Below are positions 56,970 to 64,000 of a stretch of 64,000 nt of DNA, piece by piece. The translations under genes were made by a program, and so were the position numbers. The notes under the pieces were generated by a model. The model ran no database searches. It saw only the letters and a list, made by a program, of their open reading frames with translations, and had not been told where the DNA came from. This stretch comes from Caenorhabditis elegans (taxonomy: Eukaryota > Nematoda > Chromadorea > Rhabditida > Rhabditidae). The stretch is from positions 8,804,001 to 8,868,000 of the forward strand of contig NC_003281.10 in assembly GCF_000002985.6 (NCBI RefSeq), written 5' to 3'. Numbering within the stretch: the stretch's first letter is position 1; every line of letters begins with the position of its first letter.

Positions 56970-57460
56970 TGTCGGGTTTAACCCGTTTTTCTCTTAATTC
57001 TCTCCGATTAGCTCAAAGGGTAATTCCAGACCTCAAATCTTTATTTAAAAATATCTTTTGCGCAAGCAAAGATGACTGACGCACTCTCACGCTGGCGCAC
57101 TTCTCGATTCTGGCGCGAAATCAGTTTTTGTCATCTTTTTTCGAGGATTCTTCCTCATTCTTGGATTTTGCTCGGACACAGCGTGTTGACTCGTTGTTAG
57201 AGCTCCAGTTTCAGTGGTTTTGGCCTGTTGTTGGCTTATTTTTATAGTCTTTTATTGTTTTTCTTGGATTTCTGGCGCTCTGCCTGTTTCTTTGAAGGTT
57301 TCTGGTTTAGTGTTGATTCTTCTCCAGTTCCTTGGTTTTTGTATACTTTTCCTCTTTCTCTCAATAAATTTATTTGAGAGTTCTTAAAAATCGTGTTTTT
57401 CTCTTTCTTTTGGTCTCGTTTACTGGATTGGATTCAAGTTCTGTGGACAGGAACTTGACT
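56970..57460 (+). repeat. Cer1 3' LTR
   Basis: Direct copy of 48597-49087. AATAAA is at 57363-57368. Downstream of this signal the LTR is open in the plg-1 frame from a TTG at 57374 through a hydrophobic stretch (RVFLFLLVSFTG) into the remainder of plg-1 exon 3, but without an ATG. Confidence 0.92.
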
Positions 57461-57464
57461 ACTA
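57461..57464. other. Target-site duplication, right copy (ACTA)
   Basis: Follows the 3' LTR directly and matches 48593-48596. Confidence 0.8.
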
Positions 57465-57639
57465 CACTCCCTATTGTTTCCACGACTACAAGTGCCCACC
57501 CCCCATCCGGTTCGCAAAAATTTCCCAACAAGAGAGGATTTTCATTTGACGAAAGTCTTTCAGGACCCGACTACTCCGAATCAACTACTACTCTCCCGCC
57601 TGAAACTACTAAATATACAGGCGAGACTCCTTCAGTGCC

Positions 57640-60290
57640 AACAGGAACCACGGCTTCTCCACCAACAGGAACTACAGAAAAGTCAGGATCTTCTGTTGAG
57701 ACAACACCACATACAGGAGAGACATCACCAACTTGGGGACCTCCAGGAGGATCAACAGCTTCTCCACCAACTGGAACCACCGAAGAGCCTAGATCTTCTG
57801 TTGAGACAACACCATATACAGGAGAGACAACACCAACTTGGGGACCTCCAGGAGGATCAACAGCTTCTCCACCAACTGGAACCACCGAAGAGCCTGGATC
57901 TTCTGTTGAGACAACACCATATACAGGAGAGACAACACCAACTTGGGGACCTCCAGGAGGATCAACAGCTTCTCCACCAACTGGAACCACCGAAGAACCT
58001 GGATCTTCTGTTGAGACAACACCATATACAGGAGAGACAACACCAACTTGGGGACCTCCAGGAGGATCAACAGCTTCTCCACCAACTGGAACCACCGAAG
58101 AACCTGGATCTTCTGTTGAGACAACACCATATACAGGAGAGACATCACCAACTTGGGGACCTCCAGGAGGATCAACAGCTTCTCCACCAACTGGAACCAC
58201 CGAAGAACCTGGATCTTCTGTTGAGACAACACCATATACAGGAGAGACATCACCAACTTGGGGACCTCCAGGAGGATCAACAGCTTCTCCACCAACTGGA
58301 ACCACCGAAGAGCCTGGATCTTCAGTTGAGACTACACCATATACCGGTGAGACTCCAGTAACTTGGGGACCTCCAGGATCAACAGCTTCTCCACCAACTG
58401 GAACCACCGATGAACCTGGATCTTCAGTTGAGACTACACCATATACCGGTGAGACTCCATCAGTACCAACAGGATCAACAGCTTCTCCACCAACTGGAAC
58501 CACCGATGAACCTGGATCTTCAGTTGAGACTACACCATATATCGGTGAGACTCCATCAGTACCAACAGGATCAACAGCTTCTCCACCAACTGGAACCACC
58601 GATGAACCTGGATCTTCAGTTGAGACAACACCATATACCGGCGAGACTCCAGTAACTTGGGGACCTCCAGGATCAACAGTTTCTCCACCAACTGGAACCA
58701 CCGATGAACCTGGATCTTCAGTTGAGACTACACCATATACCGGCGAGACTCCATCAGTGCCAACAGGATCAACAGCTTCTCCACCAACTGGAACCACCGA
58801 AGAGCCTGGATCTTCAGTTGAGACTACACCATATACCGGTGAGACTCCAGTAACTTGGGGACCTCCAGGATCAACAGCTTCTCCACCAACTGGAACCACC
58901 GATGAACCTGGATCTTCAGTTGAGACTACACCATATACCGGCGAGACTCCATCAGTGCCAACAGGATCAACAGCTTCTCCACCAACTGGAACCACCGAAG
59001 AGCCTGGATCTTCAGTTGAGACTACACCATATACCGGTGAGACTCCAGTAACTTGGGGACCTCCAGGATCAACAGCTTCTCCACCAACTGGAACCACCGA
59101 TGAACCTGGATCTTCAGTTGAGACTACAACATATACCGGCGAGACTCCATCAGTGCCAACAGGATCAACAGCTTCTCCACCAACTGGAACCACTGATGAG
59201 CCTGGATCTTCAGTTGAGACTACACCATATACCGGTGAGACTCCAGTAACTTGGGGACCTCCAGGATCAACAGCTTCTCCACCAACTGGAACCACCGATG
59301 AACCTGGATCTTCAGTTGAGACTACACCATATACCGGCGAGACTCCATCAGTGCCAACAGGATCAACAGCTTCTCCACCAACTGGAACCACCGAAGAGCC
59401 TGGATCTTCAGTTGAGACTACACCATATACCGGTGAGACTCCAGTAACTTGGGGACCTCCAGGATCAACAGCTTCTCCACCAACTGGAACCACCGATGAG
59501 CCTGGATCTTCAGTTGAGACTACACCATATACCGGTGAGACTCCAGTAACTTGGGGACCTCCAGGATCAACAGCTTCTCCACCAACTGGAACCACCGATG
59601 AACCTGGATCTTCAGTTGAGACTACACCATATACCGGCGAGACTCCATCAGTGCCAACAGGATCAACAGCTTCTCCACCAACTGGAACCACCGATGAGCC
59701 TGGATCTTCAGTTGAGACTACACCATATACCGGTGAGACTCCAGTAACTTGGGGACCTCCAGGATCAACAGCTTCTCCACCAACTGGAACCACTGATGAG
59801 CCTGGATCTTCAGTTGAGACTACACCATATACCGGCGAGACTCCATCAGTGCCTACCGGATCAACAGCTTCTCCACCAACTGGAACCACCGAAGAGCCTG
59901 GATCTTCAGTTGAGACTACACCATATACCGGCGAGACTCCATTAGTGCCAACAGGATCTACAGCGGAAACTACACCATACACTGGAGAAACTTCCCCATC
60001 ATCCGAAGGTACATCCGGAACTGGATCTACAGAAACACCAGGATCTACAGCTGAAACTACACCATACACTGGAGAAACTTCCCCATCATCCGAAGGTACA
60101 TCCGGAACTGGATCTACAGAAACACCAGGATCTACAGCGGAAACTACACCATACACTGGAGAAACTTCCCCATCATCCGAAGGTACATCCGGAACTGGAT
60201 CTACAGAAACACCAGGATCTACAGCTGAAACTACACCATACACTGGAGACACTTCCTCATCATCCGAAGGTACATCCGGAACTGGATCTA
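57640..60290 (+). repeat. plg-1 coding minisatellite array
   Basis: Three zones. First, about six 105 bp units (35 aa, ASPPTGTTEEPGSSVETTPY plus TGETTPTWGPPG) from about 57640 to 58330. Next, mixed units of 102 bp (ending PVTWGPP) and 96 bp (ending PSVPT), often alternating, to about 59940. Last, four 87 bp units (29 aa, AETTPYTGETSPSSEGTSGT type). All unit lengths are multiples of three. Threonine and serine density suggests heavy O-glycosylation. The minus strand is also open across the array (57571-60252), which I treat as an artefact of the repeats. Confidence 0.92.
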
Positions 60291-60451
60291 CAACGATTCC
60301 AAATACTACAACTCCAGGAGAATGTGATCCGAACCCGCCAATTCCGTTTGATCCAGATTGTATATTTGATCCAGAATTCCCTCCCTATATTACTGATGAT
60401 GACTGGTACTTATGCAACCCTCCGAAGAGTGGGCATGGGCGATATGGATAA

Positions 60452-60900
60452 AATGGAATTATCGTCGGAAGTGAAAAACCTCAATAATTGTTTTCTAAAC
60501 GAACTCTTGTAATAAACAAAATTTTAATAAATTTTAGAAATTGTTGATTTTTGTAAGTATGCGAAATAGTAATTTGAATATATGAGATGGATCGGATGTG
60601 TCAATTAAATTCCGAATAGCGCTTTTTCATTGAATCAGCCACAAAAATTATCGCACACCAATAAAATTATGTTTTACCTGAAGAATATCGGTATTTTGAT
60701 GGGGTTCTTCAGACTGAATCTAGAAAATCGAAAAATTCAAAACATTCGATTCCAACTTGTTCAATATTCTCAACGATTCTCCAAAGAACCCATTGCAATT
60801 CCGTGCAAACCACGAAAAGCTTTCCTAAAAGAATTTCGTCGCCATCAACACACGTTGTTAATGATAAGAAAAGTTGCATCCAATCGAGCGCAGATAGTTT
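60452..60900. other. plg-1 3' UTR and spacer
   Basis: An AATAAA lies at about 60512 on the plus strand, fitting a plg-1 3' end. Beyond it there is only AT-rich sequence and a plus-strand frame at 60630-61061 that I consider spurious. Confidence 0.45.
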
Positions 60901-61143
60901 TCATCGCCGCCGTTGTAACTTTCTCTGAGTTTTTGCGATTTGTTGCAGTTGGGCAACAAACTCATTTCGTTCGCCAGAAATTCTCAGTTTGTGTAAAAGT
61001 ACAACAACGATGTGAATGCTCGTCGACGCTGCTAACAAACTGGAGGCCAATATCGGTGTAATGACAATATTGATCGTATCGGGGCTGTCGGAAGTTCCTT
61101 GAATGTTCAGCTGAATTGGATTCTGTACATATTCAAATTTCAA
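60901..61143 (-). CDS. Possible small membrane protein, unsupported by homology
   Basis: An 80-codon single-exon frame on the minus strand. It has one hydrophobic segment (ILASSLLAASTSIHIVVVLL) after a polar N-terminus, then a basic tail rich in Gln/Arg (QRKLQRRR). An upstream out-of-frame ATG overlaps the region before the start, and no clear trans-splice acceptor sits next to it. An alternative is that these bases are non-coding. Confidence 0.3.
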   Translation of the reverse strand: MKFEYVQNPIQLNIQGTSDSPDTINIVITPILASSLLAASTSIHIVVVLLHKLRISGERNEFVAQLQQIAKTQRKLQRRR

Positions 61144-64000
61144 ATTTTCATTAATGTCGTTATATCTGCATTAGGTGTTACATGGTTGGATTTTAGTTCG
61201 GTTTTTACACAAAAAAAAACAAAACAAATCGCTCAACTATAAAACTAAATACTTCAGGTTGTGAATGTGGATATCTCTGATCATTCGGCTTTCAACTAAT
61301 GATCTCAACAACATGGGCTTGCGGATTGTTCAGAATCATGTCGAAAGCTGAGCGAACGAGTGTCCATTGAAAAAGGAATAAGCACCAAAAAGTTGGTAAA
61401 CGGACAGCCGTTCGAATTGAATAGTGAAGGAATGCGGCTGGTCGGAATGAGGCAGTCCGTCCGTGTGCGAGAGAGTGAGCGAGTGCAGTTATGTGGCCTG
61501 GTGAGTGACGGACGAACAGTCGGTGGGGCGGAGGGGTGACTTGCCGGAATAAGTGAAGGAATAGAGAGTTTCGAGAGACATAAAGAAAAACGGGCGGTCC
61601 CCGCCCGGGAGAGTGTGGCAGCGGGAGGACAGCTAGACGGCGGAAGAGGACTGAATTCGATGGCGACCCGGCGCCTTTTATACAGCCTCAGATGATAGAA
61701 ATAGCAGAGGTGATTAGGAGAGTATAGACATCGAAAGCACCGCAACCAACGACACATTTTAGGACGATTCGCCACGCCCACTCTGTGCAAGCCACAACAC
61801 TTCGGCGTCTCGCCGCTCTGATCGATCCATCAGTTCTGACCCGAACGATTGGAAGCGGATTGGGTCAGTGAAAAATAGCTAACGTGACAAGGAAACAAAA
61901 AAAAATAGGTTGACCTCGTTGGCAAAATAGAATACGCTAGACGAATAAACTGACTGTATATCTATCCGCGCTCCATTCGAGGATATTTCCAGAGGTGTAG
62001 CCATTTATTCCTGATCTTCATATAGTCCATCGCCGTTCAACAACCTAGATGATCCTAGCTGACATAGAGGGTCGATTGTTTTTTGCGTTTTTTCTTCACC
62101 ACACCACAAGTTTAATTTTTTCGTAGATAGTTTAATTACTGTAAATATTGAAATTTCCAGTGCTCGCCTTGCAGCTTGATCCGATTGCTGAAAATTGAAC
62201 TACTATCCGTCCTCGTTCCGAGCTCAAATCTGTAGTCAATCTCATAATTTCCAGAAATGTTTCTGCAAGATGGTAAAGCTTTTCTCGATTGTTTTGGTAC
62301 CGTTTTGGGGATAATTTGGACTTTTTCAAAATATGATACAATGAGGTTATTTTGCAGTTTAAAAAATCGAGTATTTTTTGCCAAGGTTCATGTCCAGTTG
62401 ATCCCTGTAAGATCAATCAAGTCTCAACTCTAGGTTACCAAAAATCGGAGATAGGATGAAGAGCTAGGGTTTAAAATTTTCAGTTTTCAGGTTATATTTT
62501 CCGTTTCTTACTGTTTACGTTTTGAATTAGTTATATTATAGTAATGGGATTTTCTGCAATAAAGTAGTATTTTTCAGTACCACACCGCACATAAGTTTAT
62601 CAGATGCTAAAACTTGAACTTCCGACGCTAACTTTTACCAATGAATCGTGGAGATTTTCTGCGTATCTCGTTTTCTGACACATTAACAATATATAGGTTT
62701 TGCTCGTAAGTTTACACGTGTAGATGGCATTTCCAAATATGAAGGTAAATACTACACACCCTTATAGAGGTGCCAATGGGTCGGGCGCGATCCATTTAGA
62801 TCGGTTCGGCGGGTCCCAATGGGTCGCAGGTTGACCAGCGACCATTTCCCAAAAAGATTCTCAGCATGATTGGCTTATGGACCTCCCAGCGATCTGCCAT
62901 CCAGCTAACATTTCATCGCATACTTTTTTCCAGTCCGTGTTAATCAACTGGATTTTTCATAATATATTCCAAACTAAATATGTCGTTAGTTTAAATTGAA
63001 AACGTCATTTTCAAAAAATACGACTCCACAGTCTACCAATGATTCATTCCACATATTTTGTTCTTCCCTGACTCATCAGCTTTCAATTTTCCAATCAACA
63101 ATCAGAAATAAAAACAAAAAAATCGTATAGTCGTGATGTCCTCCGATGACCTCGAGTTGGCAGCTGCAACTTTGTCCTCTGTGCTCCACATGTGTGTGCT
63201 CCTATCGGTCACGACAGCTGCAAACGCACTTTTTTGTCACTCTCCCCCACCACTCTTCTTACTTCTCATCTCGGAACAACTTAATATCTTTTCTGGTCAT
63301 TTTCAATACTTACCTCAACAATACATCCATGGCTCATAACTATCTGAATGGCATCGGAGTACAAAGCTACCAATTTGTTGGATGTAGCTTTGAACGTCCG
63401 AGAACATCCAAACAGTCAATGGAGAATTGCCATTTTCTTGAAAATATTAAAAAGTAGAAATAAAGAAGACTGAATACTGGGGAGTGGGTTAACTGACAAA
63501 AGAGACTGCCTTCTTTTCTTCTCTCCTGCACACTATAAACCGTGTGATTGGGTGACTAATGTGATAGTTGGTGGAGACGGAGGAAAAGAGAGACGAACTA
63601 TATTGGGACGAAAAGAGAAAGAGGAGGTGGGGCGAATGCCCGTGTCTCTTTCAAGCGGCGACCATCTTTGACGTCACTTTTGATTGGTTACATATCTGAA
63701 TCTAAACAATTTGTGAAAGGAAAATGCGCCGAAAAATCAATAATTATTGACATATATAGCATTTATAGTACTGTTAAAGTTCAAAAATCAGAACGTCGAA
63801 AATCTAATGGAGAAAAGTTTTGAGTTAACGAGGTGACAGAAAGTTGTGTGAAAATGACAAATATCTCTTTTCTCATACTTTGTTGAACACAGTTGTGCGG
63901 AAAAAGCTCTTACACTAAAAATCACTATTGAAATAAAATATTGGTTGTAGTTCTCCAAGTTTACTTTATAATCTCGGCATTTGGCGCCAGCTTCTTGCCT
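61144..64000. other. Intergenic region at the right edge
   Basis: No gene supported. The block 61330-61870 is GC-richer with GA/CT tracts and may be a promoter or 5' UTR. Bases 62770-62850 contain two copies of an AATGGGTCG motif. A plus-strand frame from an ATG at 63136 (MSSDDLELAAATLSSVLHMC) could be a first exon but no splice continuation is clear before the window ends. Confidence 0.35.

Larger units (their letters stand above)
48597..57460 (+). mobile_element. Cer1: Cer1, Ty3/gypsy LTR retrotransposon, full length
   Basis: 8864 bp between ACTA duplications, with two apparently identical 491 bp LTRs, a primer-binding site, a ~0.73 kb leader, a single 2272-codon gag-pol frame, a purine-rich tract and a 3' LTR. 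No internal stop or frameshift breaks the coding frame, so it looks intact. Cer1 is known to be expressed in the C. elegans germ line and to form Gag capsids there, and has been implicated in inherited pathogen-avoidance memory. It sits in the third exon of plg-1, in the same orientation. Confidence 0.95.
48264..60451 (+). pseudogene. plg-1: plg-1, mucin-like copulatory plug gene, disrupted by Cer1
   Basis: Secreted mucin needed in males for the mating plug. Exon 1 is 48264-48339 (signal peptide MKLLIGILLLFALVIHHDVL), exon 2 is 48383-48421, and exon 3 runs 48471-48596, then Cer1, then 57465-60451. The left part encodes an N-glycosylation/Cys segment (HNRTKHNSTKPADC, CNHYPGF). The right part encodes about 2.4 kb of Thr/Ser/Pro/Gly repeats, ending in a Cys-containing acidic tail (PFDPDC, WYLCNPP) and TAA at 60449. 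The exon frames match across the insertion. Reading into the 5' LTR adds about 36 residues and stops at 48704. It is established that laboratory strain N2 carries this Cer1 insertion and that its males make no plug. This allele is therefore non-functional. Confidence 0.93.

Noticed and set aside
57474..58361. Gln/Leu/His-rich plus-strand frame within the plg-1 repeats
   Set aside because: An alternate frame of the same coding minisatellite. The signal peptide, phase continuity and Cys tail belong to the plg-1 frame.
57571..60252. 893-codon open frame antisense to plg-1
   Set aside because: The repeat units are multiples of three and happen to lack stops in this frame, so openness is multiplied by copy number. 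It has no splice, promoter or domain support.
61305..61790. 161-codon minus-strand Ser/Pro/Arg-rich frame
   Set aside because: Lies in a GC-rich GA/CT block that resembles a promoter. No homology, no splice signals, and biased composition.
1..64000. tRNA, rRNA, CRISPR array or bacterial-type operon signals
   Set aside because: I scanned for tRNA T-arm-like sequence and for direct repeats with regular spacers and saw none convincing. This is animal nuclear DNA, and the only regular arrays are the coding minisatellite and the tandem or inverted repeats listed.

Overview
This 64 kb window is Caenorhabditis elegans nuclear DNA, and I place it on chromosome III. The evidence is AT-rich intergenic sequence, short GT-AG introns ending in TTTCAG, 3' splice sites just before many start codons (trans-splicing style), and recognisable worm genes: zfp-1, prx-19, pat-2 and the plg-1 locus carrying the retrotransposon Cer1. 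Exon boundaries were read by eye from splice consensus and reading-phase continuity. Nearly every multi-exon model closes in phase from start to stop.

Layout: (1) 1-1625, last exons of zfp-1 (+), an AF10 homologue. (2) 2364-5289, an Abitram/FAM206A homologue and prx-19 (both -). (3) 5290-14901, 9.6 kb without a convincing gene, holding a large fold-back element (6091-6752) and a ~76 bp tandem array (10086-10380). It is probably the pat-2 regulatory region. (4) 14902-20978, pat-2 alpha integrin (+), 11 exons, 1226 aa. (5) 21355-27061, three minus-strand genes spaced as in an operon: malectin, an ARGLU1-like RS protein, and a J-domain/SANT membrane protein. (6) 28791-34411, a large secreted Cys-rich protein with a degenerate LDL-receptor A module and a GPI-like tail (-). 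(7) 34412-40300, intergenic. (8) 40302-41175, methionine-R-sulfoxide reductase B with a possible secreted-peptide reading frame in its 3' end (-). (9) 42100-46531, four minus-strand genes at 230-330 bp spacing, a likely operon: a small membrane protein, a NADAR-domain protein, a small zinc-finger protein, and a coiled-coil/zinc-finger nuclear protein. (10) 48264-60451, plg-1 (+), a secreted mucin-like gene cut in two by the 8.86 kb Ty3/gypsy element Cer1. (11) 60452-64000, mostly non-coding, with one weak small minus-strand candidate.

The most striking locus is plg-1/Cer1. Two short exons and part of a third (signal peptide, Cys-rich linker) lie left of Cer1. The rest of exon 3, a large Thr/Ser/Pro/Gly repeat array and a Cys-containing tail, lies right of it. 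A 4 bp target duplication flanks the element and its two 491 bp LTRs look identical, so the insertion is young. Cer1 has one 2272-codon gag-pol frame with all expected enzymatic motifs. Beyond integrase it carries about 340 unexplained residues that look compositionally unlike the rest. Its leader has phased A/T runs and ends in a consensus 3' splice site just before the start codon.

Other items of note are heat-shock-element-like arrays in a pat-2 intron, a 46 bp perfect palindrome with a CRE core, and a dispersed repeat that supplies a 5' splice site.
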